Below are positions 15,013-23,001 of a DNA stretch of 64,000 nucleotides, one piece after another; the stretch's first letter is position 1; each line of letters starts with the position of its first letter. The notes under the pieces were generated by a model. The model did no database searches, was not told the DNA's origin, and worked only from the letters and a program-made list of their open reading frames with translations. This DNA comes from Candidatus Rhodoferax mariagerensis (GTDB lineage Bacteria; Pseudomonadota; Gammaproteobacteria; Burkholderiales; Burkholderiaceae_C). The DNA lies in NCBI GenBank assembly GCA_016719055.1, contig JADKAW010000007.1:62001-126000 (forward strand), written 5' to 3'. The translations under genes and the position numbers were made by a program.

Positions 15013-15792
15013 ATGTTGATTCCCCGACAAGTCGTGTCTGTCTACCACACCCGGCCGCATCGCTATTGCTCCCGAAATGTGCTGGTCGCGCTCTTGGCCG
15101 CGGCCAGCTTCGTACCGCTGACTGCGGCACAGAGTTGCCAAAGCCATTCCGGATCAAAGTCACCGGCGGTGGTTGAGCTTTTTACATCGCAGGGTTGTAG
15201 CTCGTGCCCGCCAGCAGACACCTGGCTTTCCACGCTAAAGGCCGAAAAGGAGGTGATTGCCTTGTCCTTTCACGTGAACTACTGGAATCACCTGGGCTGG
15301 AAAGACCCCTACGCCACGCCTGAGACGACCGAGCGCCAGCGCAAGATTCAGCAAGCGATCCAAGGCAAGTATGTTTACACGCCCCAGGTGCTACTTAACG
15401 GACTGGATTACCGCCTCTGGCGTGGCCAAGTCGCTGGTGCGCTGCCCCGTCTGCCTGCGCAGGAGGCACCAACGTTGCGCATGGTGCGTGACGGTAACCA
15501 GATCACCGCGCAGGTGGGGGCACAGCCAGACCGGGGCCAGTTGGCCGGGTACTGGGCCGTGCTGCACGACGGCTTGAGCCAGCAAGTCACGCGTGGCGAG
15601 AACGCCGGGACACGGTTGGTAAATGATCACGTGGTCACGCTTTATAGGCCGGTGTCGGCCTGGAGCTCCAAGGCCATGCACACCGTGAGCCTGACACTGC
15701 CGCCTGACACCTTAAACCAGCGGATAGTTTTTGTAGTGACCGACGCGAGCCACACACAGCCCCTGCAAGGCCTTGCGCTGCAGTGCACATAA
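15013..15792 (+). CDS. DUF1223 thioredoxin-like secreted protein
   Basis: A 259-residue protein. After a long N-terminal signal region (about 1-43, hydrophobic VLVALLAAASFVPLTAAQS) comes the DUF1223 domain: VVELFTSQGCSSCPPAD with the CxxC pair, SFHVNYWNHLGWKDP, and TPQVLLNGLDYRLW. Family members are thioredoxin-fold proteins in the periplasm; no substrate is known. ATG 15013 has AGGAG upstream at a good distance. It closes the radical SAM / DUF547 / FG-GAP cluster. The CxxC suggests a redox role towards something made or exported by that cluster. Confidence 0.88.
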   Translation: MLIPRQVVSVYHTRPHRYCSRNVLVALLAAASFVPLTAAQSCQSHSGSKSPAVVELFTSQGCSSCPPADTWLSTLKAEKEVIALSFHVNYWNHLGWKDPYATPETTERQRKIQQAIQGKYVYTPQVLLNGLDYRLWRGQVAGALPRLPAQEAPTLRMVRDGNQITAQVGAQPDRGQLAGYWAVLHDGLSQQVTRGENAGTRLVNDHVVTLYRPVSAWSSKAMHTVSLTLPPDTLNQRIVFVVTDASHTQPLQGLALQCT

Positions 15793-15930
15793 ACTTCTCT
15801 CGGCTGCGTTCACTGCTCAAAGAGATCAGATCGTCGTACTTTCTTTTAGCTGGTGCAAAAATTCCAAGCGGAACAGGTTGCGTTTTTGCCTGGAAGACGC
15901 ACGTCGACCAACTGCTGTCACGCTGCCTGC

Positions 15931-16035
15931 TCAATCCCGCGTCACCCGCACCAGTTCTTCGCGCGAGGTGATGCCGCCTTGCACGAGGCGCTCTCCATCG
16001 TCGCGCATCAGCGTCATGCCACTTGCCACGGCATG
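15931..16035 (-). pseudogene. C-terminal fragment of a GspE-type ATPase
   Basis: On the minus strand the last 33 codons read AVASGMTLMRDDGERLVQ and then GGITSREELVRVTRD, stop. This is the usual end of GspE (type II secretion ATPase). It is joined in its upstream part to an IS4-type transposase fragment, so the rest of the gene was lost. Confidence 0.6.
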
Positions 16036-16210
16036 AAGCTGGGGATGTTGCCCCTCAAATCGAGCAGCGTGTGCAGCTTGATGGCCGTCTTGGTCGAACG
16101 AAAAGGTGCCCAAGCAAACACTGACAGACACAGGTCGATGGTGCTGGCGTCGAACGCGTAGACTGCGGCGTCAAAGGCATCGCAAACGCCGACAATCTTG
16201 GCATCAATAG
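16036..16210 (-). pseudogene. Fragment of an IS4-family DDE transposase
   Basis: On the minus strand the frame reads YAFDASTIDLCLSVFAWAPF and KTAIKLHTLLDLRGNIPSF, characteristic of the first catalytic Asp strand region of IS4-type transposases. Both ends are missing: the upstream side dissolves near 16206 and the downstream side is fused to the GspE fragment. Confidence 0.65.
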
Positions 16211-16284
16211 TAGTTTCTGATGACGAGAGCCCTCTTGGTTGTCATTTGCCATCCCCGGTTTCGTGGTGCGCACGCACTGCCGCA

Positions 16285-16374
16285 TCGTCCAGGCTTCAAA
16301 AGACCCATGCGCTCATAGTGACGCAGGGCGTGGGTAGTCACTTCACTTCGCTTGGCAAGTTCTGAGATCTTCAT
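16285..16374 (-). pseudogene. N-terminal fragment of a MerR-family regulator
   Basis: ATG at 16374 (minus) opens MKISELAKRSEVTTHALRHY and ERMGLLKPGR, the complete first helix-turn-helix of a MerR regulator, then the homology stops. The rest of the gene is gone. Left by the same rearrangements as its neighbours. Confidence 0.65.
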
Positions 16375-16444
16375 AGAGCAAAGCTTAGCAAGCATCGTCT
16401 AACGCCAAGGTTGCGAGCCTGTCTCCCATGTTACGAATTCGTGA

Positions 16445-16790
16445 ATGGCGGGTTGCCGATTGGGTTACTGCGATGCGCCGTCGCTCGAAAAGCTGATGGC
16501 AACGGCCATCACCGAGCCAACCCGGCGCTGTCAGATCAGCCACATTGTGGTCGATAGCGGCTGGGAGAAATACGCCGCCAACGTGGTTGAAGCCCACACG
16601 AAGGTTGCCGCCTGGGTCAAAAACGATCACTTGGGTTTCAGCATCCTGTACCTGTGGAATGGCTCCAAGCGCAAGTTCATCCCGGACTTTCTGATTCGCT
16701 ACACCTCCGGCAAAACGCTGGTGCTGGAAATTAAGGGCGAAGACTCACCGCAAGACCAGGCCAAGCGCGCTGCACTGATCGCTCCAATGC
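16445..16790 (+). pseudogene. C-terminal fragment of a restriction-type endonuclease (Res subunit)
   Basis: The frame reads WVKNDHLGFSILYLWNGSKR, KFIPDFLIRYTSG, TLVLEIKGEDSPQDQAKRAAL: the PD-(D/E)XK-like end region (PDFLIR ... LEIKG) of type III restriction or Res/helicase subunits. The helicase part upstream is absent and homology stops near 16785, where the transposase on the other strand begins. The open frame continues only by chance to 16822. Confidence 0.65.
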
Positions 16791-18168
16791 GCAGCGCCCA
16801 GAGTTGGGAGATCAGTTTGTAGTTGGAGCACTCCCTGTCAAACACGATGACAAAACGATGAAGCAAAGGATCGTCGTCAAGCTCTTGTTGCGTGGGCTGC
16901 TGGGGCACGCTGGCGAGCAACTCTGGCACGATGTCGTGGAGTAAGGCCTCCCCCATGCCTTCGGTGAGGGCCTTGGAGATGACAAAGAAAGGCCGCCCAA
17001 GGGCATCATTGACCCAGTAGTCGGTGGTGCCGCGCAGGCACAGGCGCTCGCGCGAAACAAAGCGTTTGGGCAAGTTGGCCAGTTCTCCGTCGTACACCCG
17101 CACATGACCGTCGACATACAGATAGCCGGCCTCAGTGGGATCGTCTTGCATCCAGCGTTTGCTTAAATCTTGCATCCACGCCTGTATCTGCCCCGTGGCG
17201 GCCAGCAAACCGGTCTTCTCGCGCAAGGTGCGTACCTCGGGCACCCGGTCCAGGCCAATGACTTTGCCGAACTCGCCCGGCGCGATGTGGCGCAGTCCCT
17301 CGGGTCGGCGAATACGCCCCAGCGCCATGAAGGCCAGGGTCATCAGGATGTGCAACGCGCTGTAGAAGCCTTTGGGCAGGCTCAGGTATTTGTCCAGACC
17401 GCTGAGCAAGCCGTTGGCACACAGTGCGGGCAAGCCCGCCAGTAGCCCGCCCATCGGGACATCACAGACGTGCTCAAAGCGGGTGCTGGCACTGGTGGCC
17501 AGTCCAAAGGCCGCCTCTACCCGTTCATCGGCGCGGGTGCAGGCCGTGCCCATGGCATGGGCGGCCTGCGCATCGGTTTGACTGCGCGCGCTTTTGGTGC
17601 TGGCCGGGTTGGTGCTAGCGGGTATTGGCTGCACTTGGACGGCGCTTGCTTGGCCGGGTGTGACATCTGGCGCGCCAGTGTTGCATGCCATTGGGATGGC
17701 CTTGCGGGTGATGGCTTTGCGCAGCGTAGAGTGCTCGATGCCCACGCGGCGCGCTACCTCTGCAGGTTTGAGGCCCTGCTCCAATAGACTGGCGCATTGT
17801 GCACGTACCGCCTCTGTCATGACCGGGGGCGTTTTGAGGGGACGGCCTCGAAAAAAGGAGGAGCTGCCTTCCTTGCGGTATTGGGCGCACCAGTTCATCA
17901 GTGTGCGGTGCGGTAGCAGCAAAGGTGGTTTTTGTAAATCAGTGGCTCTGACGTGGCCGTTTTCCATCAGGCAGGCAAAGGCAAATCTTTCACCCGCTTT
18001 ATCGCTCTCCTTGTGATCAACATAGTTGTCGCCGCCAACGAAATAAGTCACCCATCCGTCTTGCTTCAATATACTCAGCACTTGGCCAACCCTTTGTGCG
18101 CCTTCAGGAAATCCCGGGATCAATGATTGCTTGTACACGGCAACTTCCTCGATGTGAATACGGTTCAA
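16786..18168 (-). pseudogene. Transposase, C terminus cut off
   Basis: A frame of 489 residues on the minus strand, of which about the first 460 are transposase. The N-terminal half has two helix-turn-helix regions (LLLPHRTLMNWCAQYRKEG and KPAEVARRVGIEHSTLRKAI) and a low-complexity Ala/Ser/Thr linker. The catalytic half includes YLYVDGHVRVYDGELANLPK (first DDE Asp) and FVIVFDRECSNYKL (second Asp). The last 25-30 residues are antisense to the restriction fragment, so the C-terminal Glu strand is missing. The family is a large DDE transposase that I cannot assign to a named IS; terminal inverted repeats were not found. Confidence 0.75.
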
Positions 18169-18263
18169 ACCCGCATCGCAATCGTAACCATATTCAAACT
18201 AAAGTGCCATAATAAATTCCAGTTTCTTGATGAGTTTACGCATACGGATCAGGAACTCTGAAC

Positions 18264-18602
18264 ATGGCGGAACGGTCAAGCAGACAAGACAGTTTCAAGG
18301 GCATTGAGGTGTTGATGCGGCTGGCACTGAAGGCACAAGCGCAGGCCAGATCAACGGCTGAGGCACTGGCGCTGCTGAAGAACCCGCAACCCTACATCAG
18401 GCAGGCCAACATGACCACCGGGCCGCAACAGGTGAACAATGCCTATGCCGGTACACAAGCGCATACTGGCATACCTACGGGCGCGGGAAATTTTCAGAGT
18501 GAGCAGAACAAACTATTGGAGCAAGATCATGGTCAACGGATGGACTTTGGAGCGCAGGCAGCGGCAGGCCGAGTTAATCAGAGAGTGGAAGCCGTGGGCT
18601 AA
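18264..18602 (+). CDS. Conserved hypothetical protein, overlaps the next gene
   Basis: A 112-residue protein with the pattern VLMRLALKAQAQARSTAEAL, then NMTTGPQQVNN, then a Gly/Ala-rich polar tail. I have seen this arrangement as a short conserved hypothetical protein next to transposase genes in betaproteobacteria; function unknown. It looks intact but the 3' end overlaps the following gene in another frame by 74 bp. No membrane or export signal. Confidence 0.6.
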   Translation: MAERSSRQDSFKGIEVLMRLALKAQAQARSTAEALALLKNPQPYIRQANMTTGPQQVNNAYAGTQAHTGIPTGAGNFQSEQNKLLEQDHGQRMDFGAQAAAGRVNQRVEAVG

Positions 18603-18750
18603 GTCCACCGGGCCGAAGTCGGCTGATGGCAAGGAGCGGGTCAGTCGCAATGCCTGGACGGGCGGCCACCGGGCGCAACTGCGGGAGCTGACCAAGATGG
18701 TCAATGCAGAGGTCAAGAGAAGTCAAGAATTGGTCAACAGTTGCAGGTAA
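18529..18750 (+). CDS. Small conserved hypothetical protein (overlapping frame)
   Basis: A 73-residue basic protein: WTLERRQRQAELIREWKPW, KSTGPKSADGKERVSRNAW, then a helical basic tail. It has the pattern of a small conserved protein found in many betaproteobacteria next to the gene overlapping it. ATG 18529 is inside the upstream gene (frame +1 relative), 74 bp overlap. The motif STGPKS-x(3)-K-x-R-x(2)-RNA is the reason I regard it as real. Role unknown; the basic charge suggests nucleic acid binding. Confidence 0.6.
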   Translation: MVNGWTLERRQRQAELIREWKPWAKSTGPKSADGKERVSRNAWTGGHRAQLRELTKMVNAEVKRSQELVNSCR

Positions 18751-19292
18751 CTGAAGAATGGGACAAGTGCCATTTTCCAAAAAAGCCCGGACACCTGCCT
18801 AGTTTTACGCAAGAAGTAACCACCCGTCAACAGGAAGTAAACAAGGTACTGGCCGGGGGGGGCTGCAAAGTCTGGAGCATGTTGATTCTGGAAACCGAGC
18901 GGTATTTCATTTGGACAATAAATCCCCTGTGGAAGTTTTATTCCAATCGGCAACTGCTTCATTACCGGGTAAGCACATATATGCCGGGCATACCCGGATT
19001 GATCCGGCTGGCGCGGATTGGTGGCTCAGTTTCGCAACAGTAACGAAATACATCACCTGAAAATTTAGGCCAGTTACCGACAGCGATAGATCACGCCGAG
19101 CAGCACAGTGCTGGTGTATCAAAACAGACACTTCTGAAAATCTTTTTTTTGCCTGAAACTGATCGAAACGGTTAACATCATTTAACAGTGTTTCAGGGGG
19201 GTATCAAAGGCAAACAGGGGGTACAGAAGGGGGTACAAAGTGAGTTTTTGTGTTCATTTAATCATTAAAAATCAATTGGTTACGCTTATTTA
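18751..19292 (+). other. Right end of the island, no clear gene
   Basis: About 540 bases. A weak 100-residue open frame (18741-19043) has no recognisable features and no start signal. An imperfect inverted repeat CCGGGTA / TACCCGG lies around 18964-18995. The part from 19195 holds integrase arm boxes. The sequence is AT-richer than the flanks, as is common for island ends. Confidence 0.5.
19196..19239 (+). repeat. Right arm-type integrase boxes (GGGGGTACAAA)
   Basis: Copies at 19217-19226 (GGGGGTACAG) and 19229-19239 (GGGGGTACAAA), with a degenerate one at 19196-19208 (GGGGGGTATCAAA). They match the left-end boxes in sequence and orientation and lie about 55-100 bp before the right attachment repeat. 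Confidence 0.6.
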
Positions 19293-19308
19293 TCGACTCC
19301 GTTAAGCG
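19293..19308 (+). other. attR: right 16-bp attachment repeat
   Basis: Exact copy of the 16 bases at 1172-1187 (TCGACTCCGTTAAGCG). The flank after it (CCTTTCAATAG) does not continue into the acceptor end and CCA of a tRNA, unlike the left copy. Confidence 0.75.
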
Positions 19309-19390
19309 CCTTTCAATAGTTCTAATCAGTCGTCACCCAGCCGCTTGCTATAAGCTCAGTGAGCCTGATCCGCCTTTTAAAAATCGCGCC

Positions 19391-20149
19391 GTGAACACCG
19401 ATCCACCTTCGCTTCGATGCCTGGATGTGCAGCAGGCTTTTCCACCTGTCCACGAAGCCTGGGGAGCCGACACACTGGCACCGGGCTTGCTTTGTGCGGG
19501 GGGTGATCTTTCTGTAGAAAGTCTCAAAGCAGCTTATCAGAACGGTATTTTTCCGTGGTTCAGCAGCAACCAACCGATTTTGTGGTGGAGCCCTGATCCG
19601 CGGATGGTGCTGAAACTTGCCGACTTTCGCCTGGCCAGGTCGCTGCGACAAATTCTTAAGAAATTCATCCACTCTGTGGACTGTCAGATTCGCGTTGATT
19701 CGTCGTTTGAAGCGGTCATTGCCAGCTGTGCCAACGCACCGCGCGCGGGTCAAGACGGAACCTGGATCATTCCATCCATGATCCAGGCCTATGGCGACTT
19801 TCATCGTGCAGGGTTTGCCCACAGCGTTGAGACTTGGGCTGACGGGGAAATGATCGGCGGCTTGTACTTTGTGGCGATAGGGCAAGCCGTGTTTGGTGAG
19901 TCCATGTTTCATCGCGCTACAGATGGATCGAAAATTGCGCTGGCAGCACTGGCTTGCATGTGCCGGCATTTCCATATTGGTCAAATTGACTGTCAGCAAA
20001 ATACGCGTCACCTTGCCTCCATGGGTGCCAAAGAGATTCAACGGTCGGTTTTTGTGCATGACATGACTCAGTGGGCTGCCAAGCCGGGGCCGGATTGGAA
20101 TTTTTTGCAGTCTTATTGGCAAGAAGTTGGCTTGGCAACGGCATCATGA
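19391..20149 (+). CDS. aat: Leucyl/phenylalanyl-tRNA--protein transferase
   Basis: A 252-residue cytoplasmic enzyme that moves Leu or Phe from aminoacyl-tRNA to the N-terminal Arg or Lys of proteins, marking them for ClpAP. Family landmarks are GLLCAGGDLSVESLKAAYQN, GIFPWF, WWSPDPRMVL, the Gly-rich GGLYFVAIGQAVFGESMF and the region FHIGQIDCQQNTRHLASMG. The start is GTG 19391; the length is normal. It is the first host gene after the island. It overlaps the next gene (bpt) by 4 bp (ATGA), so the two N-degron transferases are co-expressed. Confidence 0.95.
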   Translation: MNTDPPSLRCLDVQQAFPPVHEAWGADTLAPGLLCAGGDLSVESLKAAYQNGIFPWFSSNQPILWWSPDPRMVLKLADFRLARSLRQILKKFIHSVDCQIRVDSSFEAVIASCANAPRAGQDGTWIIPSMIQAYGDFHRAGFAHSVETWADGEMIGGLYFVAIGQAVFGESMFHRATDGSKIALAALACMCRHFHIGQIDCQQNTRHLASMGAKEIQRSVFVHDMTQWAAKPGPDWNFLQSYWQEVGLATAS

Positions 20150-20886
20150 CGTTGCCCCTGTGTTCAGCGTCTGCGCTGTCGCAACTCCAGTTTTACGCCA
20201 CTGCAACCTACCCGTGCAGTTACCTGGAAGATCGCACCGCCAGATCACAGGTGGCTGCCCCCGCAGAGATTGTCAACACGGACATTTACAACGCACTGGT
20301 TCAGCAGGGTTTCAGGCGCAGTGGCCCGTTTATCTACCGGCCACATTGCGATCAATGCCAGGCTTGCCAATCAATACGCATCAACGTTCAAGACTTTGAA
20401 GCCAGTCGAAGTCAACGACGCGCATGGTCTCAGCATGCCGAACTGTTGCCCACCGTGATTGCGCCTGATTTTTATGAGGAGCATTACGCCCTTTACACGC
20501 GCTATCAAAAAGCTCGCCACGAGGGTGGCGGCATGGACTTGGACGACGTGGCGCAGTACGATGATTTTTTGGTAAAAACCAATGTGAATACACGGATGGT
20601 CGAGTTCCGATTGCCGTCACCCGACAAGGTTTGCGGTGAACTGAAAATGGTGTCGATCATTGATCAGCTGGATGACGGGCTGTCAGCGGTCTATACGTTT
20701 TTTTCACCGGAACCACAACAAAACTACGGCACCTTCAATATTCTTTGGCAGATACAACTGGCGCAAACACGGGGCTTGCAGCATCTGTATCTAGGTTATT
20801 GGATAGAAAAGTGCCAAAAAATGTCGTACAAAACCCGCTTCAAACCTTTTGAGTTGTTTGCTAACGGAAAATGGACGAGCGCCTAA
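20146..20886 (+). CDS. bpt: Aspartate/glutamate leucyltransferase (bacterial N-end rule)
   Basis: A 246-residue transferase that adds Leu to N-terminal Asp or Glu of proteins (Bpt/Ate1 fold). Visible landmarks: FYATATYPCSYLEDRTARS, GFRRSGPFIYRPHCDQCQAC with the cysteine cluster, YTRYQKARHEGGGM and LGYWIEKCQKMSYKTRFKP. ATG 20146 overlaps the aat stop and is preferred over the longer frame from 20071. Together with aat it gives two routes into the N-degron pathway. aat-bpt pairing is common in proteobacteria. Confidence 0.95.
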   Translation: MTLPLCSASALSQLQFYATATYPCSYLEDRTARSQVAAPAEIVNTDIYNALVQQGFRRSGPFIYRPHCDQCQACQSIRINVQDFEASRSQRRAWSQHAELLPTVIAPDFYEEHYALYTRYQKARHEGGGMDLDDVAQYDDFLVKTNVNTRMVEFRLPSPDKVCGELKMVSIIDQLDDGLSAVYTFFSPEPQQNYGTFNILWQIQLAQTRGLQHLYLGYWIEKCQKMSYKTRFKPFELFANGKWTSA

Positions 20887-20928
20887 TTTTCACCAAGTAA
20901 AATGACGTCTGTTTTAGTAGGATTGCGC

Positions 20929-21708
20929 ATGCGAAAAGCCGACTCATTAGTTCCAGCCGCCCCCACGGTCCAAGTGATTGAAAGAATGTTCACTTTACTG
21001 GATGTACTGGCATCACGTGAAGACGCCATTTCTTTGAAAGAAATCAGCGAAAAAGCCGGGCTTCATCCTTCAACAGCGCACCGCATTCTTAACGACCTTG
21101 CCACTGGAAGATTTGTTGATCGCCCTCAGGCGGGCAGTTATCGTCTTGGGTTGCGGCTCCTGGAACTTGGCAATCTGGTGAAAAACCGGCTGAATGTTCG
21201 CGATGCTGCGCTTGAGCCCATGCGCGAACTGCATCGTTTAACGCAACAACCTGTCAATTTAAGCATGCGTCAGGGCGACGAAATTGTTTACGTTGAACGT
21301 GTCTACAGCGAACGTTCGGGTATGCAGGTCATTCGCGCAATTGGTGGCCGGGCGCCGCTGCACCTGACTTCTGTCGGAAAGCTATTCTTGGCTGCCGACG
21401 ACTCACAAAAAATCAGGACCTATGCCACCAGAACCGGGCTGGGCGGACACACCAAAAACAGCTTGACGCAACTGGCGGCCTTGGAGAAAGAACTGGCCAA
21501 AGTTCGTCGCGATTCGTATGCCACCGACAACGAAGAGCTAGAACTTGGGGTGCGCTGCATGGCTGCCGCCATTTACGACGATCACGGGAAATTGGTTGCC
21601 GGGCTGTCAATTTCGGCACCTGCGAGCAGACTTGAAGAGGCTTGGCTGCCGAAACTCCGGTTAACCGCGCAACAGATATCCGGCAATTTGGGTTGCCGGC
21701 AAACTTGA
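20929..21708 (+). CDS. IclR-family transcriptional regulator
   Basis: A 259-residue regulator (268 if ATG 20902 is used; TAGGA lies a good distance before 20929). The N-terminal winged helix (about 15-70) contains ISLKEISEKAGLHPSTAHRIL, and the effector domain (about 85-255) contains ERVYSERSGMQVIRAIGGR and LELGVRCMAAAIYDD, the usual ligand-binding motifs. IclR proteins control catabolic operons; the target is not evident here because the neighbours are a housekeeping pair upstream and an opposite-strand endopeptidase gene downstream. Confidence 0.9.
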   Translation: MRKADSLVPAAPTVQVIERMFTLLDVLASREDAISLKEISEKAGLHPSTAHRILNDLATGRFVDRPQAGSYRLGLRLLELGNLVKNRLNVRDAALEPMRELHRLTQQPVNLSMRQGDEIVYVERVYSERSGMQVIRAIGGRAPLHLTSVGKLFLAADDSQKIRTYATRTGLGGHTKNSLTQLAALEKELAKVRRDSYATDNEELELGVRCMAAAIYDDHGKLVAGLSISAPASRLEEAWLPKLRLTAQQISGNLGCRQT

Positions 21709-21769
21709 GCGCCCATCGGTTCAGGTGATATCACCAGGTAGGTCAACCAATCAAGCAGGCACCACCTAG

Positions 21770-22807
21770 TTAATTGGGTGCGCCCTCAGCAACACCTGTT
21801 GCCGACTCTACCCATTGACGAACACGCTCGGCATCGCCGATCCGACTCAATTTGCCAGCCGAATCCAAGAACACCATGATCAGCTTACGCCCGGCAACCT
21901 TCGCCTGCATGACCAAGCATTGCCCTGCTTCTGAGATGTAGCCTGTCTTTTGCAGACCAATGTCCCAGGACGGGTTTTTGACCAGCCGATTGGTATTGTT
22001 GTATTGAAGCGTACGCTTTCCGACCTCCAATTGATAACTGTGCGAGGTTGTCAGTTCGCGCAGCAAAGGGTGACCATGCGCCACGTTGACCAGTTTGACG
22101 AGGTCACGGGCACTTGATTGATTGCTGCTGGACAAGCCTGTTGGTTCAACGTAGCGGGTGTCTTTCATGCCAAGAACCTTCGCCTTGGCGTTCATCAGCG
22201 ATGTGAAAACGGTCATGCCACCAGGGTAGGTACGCGCCAGTGCGTGGGCGGCCCGATTTTCGCTGGACATCAAAGCCAAATGGAGAAGTTCTCCCCGGCT
22301 TAAAACGCTTCCAACATGCAAGCGAGAAGAACTGCCTCTCTCTGTATCAACATCTTCTTGTGAGACAGTAATCATCTCATCCAGTGGCAGATTTGCCTCG
22401 CTAACCACCAAACCTGTCATCAACTTAGTCAGTGACGCAATTGGCAAAATTGCTTTGTCATTTTTGCTAAAAAGTACCTCACTGGTCTCTTGATCAACGA
22501 TCAGGGCAACGCTTGACTTTAAATTGAGGTCGTCAGAGCCAGTGTGCAAACCAGCAAGCTGGCCATACGATGGCTTGCTCGCAACAACAACCTTTTGAAT
22601 GGTGCCTCTGCGTTTTAGCGTTTTTCCAGACACCGCAATTCGCTTGCCTTGAACGACGGCGACCTTTTTTGACTTGTCAACGTGGGTTCTCTTATTGCCA
22701 GCTTGTGCCACAGACGTCAGTGAAAGGGAGATAGCAACCAACAGGCTCAAGAAGCCAATCAAGGTGCGGAGCTTTGCAGCCGAAGACCTGATGAGGTAAG
22801 TTGTCAT
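21770..22807 (-). CDS. pbpG: D-alanyl-D-alanine endopeptidase (PBP7 type)
   Basis: A 345-residue periplasmic penicillin-binding protein of low molecular weight. A signal peptide (about 1-36) and a basic spacer precede the serine-peptidase S11 fold. Active-site motifs are SLTK (in LPIASLTKLMTG), SEN (in LMSSENRAAHAL) and KTG (in LQKTGYISEAG). It should cut D-Ala-meso-diaminopimelate cross-links of peptidoglycan. I use ATG 22807, which has AGGAAG upstream, instead of the longer frame from 22831. Convergent with the IclR gene; a hairpin terminator lies upstream on this strand. Confidence 0.93.
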   Translation of the reverse strand: MTTYLIRSSAAKLRTLIGFLSLLVAISLSLTSVAQAGNKRTHVDKSKKVAVVQGKRIAVSGKTLKRRGTIQKVVVASKPSYGQLAGLHTGSDDLNLKSSVALIVDQETSEVLFSKNDKAILPIASLTKLMTGLVVSEANLPLDEMITVSQEDVDTERGSSSRLHVGSVLSRGELLHLALMSSENRAAHALARTYPGGMTVFTSLMNAKAKVLGMKDTRYVEPTGLSSSNQSSARDLVKLVNVAHGHPLLRELTTSHSYQLEVGKRTLQYNNTNRLVKNPSWDIGLQKTGYISEAGQCLVMQAKVAGRKLIMVFLDSAGKLSRIGDAERVRQWVESATGVAEGAPN

Positions 22808-22852
22808 AAGCTTGCTTCCTGTACCCAGCATGTTGAAGAGCTTAGTTTATAC

Positions 22853-22890
22853 GCAAAAAGCCTCGCTGTAACAAGTACTTGCGAGGCTTT
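22853..22890 (-). terminator. Terminator between the PRC-barrel and pbpG genes
   Basis: A perfect 10-bp stem (AAAGCCTCGC / GCGAGGCTTT) with a 14-nt loop, followed on the minus strand by TTTTT. It should end transcripts from the PRC-barrel gene 110 bp upstream and separate them from pbpG. Confidence 0.8.
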
Positions 22891-23001
22891 CTTAAAGCAA
22901 ATTTCACCATCTGGCCGCCGCCGCCGCCACTTTACCGGCGATTTACCCATCGGCCCGACCGACCGACCAGGGCTTTTTGGTGAGCACCAAGGCGATCGGT
23001 G

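Larger units (their letters stand above)
1172..19308 (+). mobile_element. Integrated genomic island (tRNA-Thr site, P4-type integrase)
   Basis: The element is bounded by 16-bp direct repeats (1172-1187 and 19293-19308), begins in the 3' end of a tRNA gene, carries a tyrosine integrase adjacent to the tRNA, and has matching GGGGGTACAAA boxes just inside both ends. Contents fit a mobile origin: AlpA-like and Rha proteins, a Toprim protein, a transposase, and several truncated genes. No capsid, conjugation or obvious full replication module is visible, so it is either a satellite or integrative island that relies on helpers, or a decayed one. The right copy lacks the rest of the tRNA end (CCA), so the right border may have eroded. 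Confidence 0.8.

Noticed and set aside
18741..19043. A 100-residue plus-strand frame near the right end of the island
   Set aside because: TTG start without ribosome site, overlaps the preceding gene, no family features, and the sequence composition looks non-coding.
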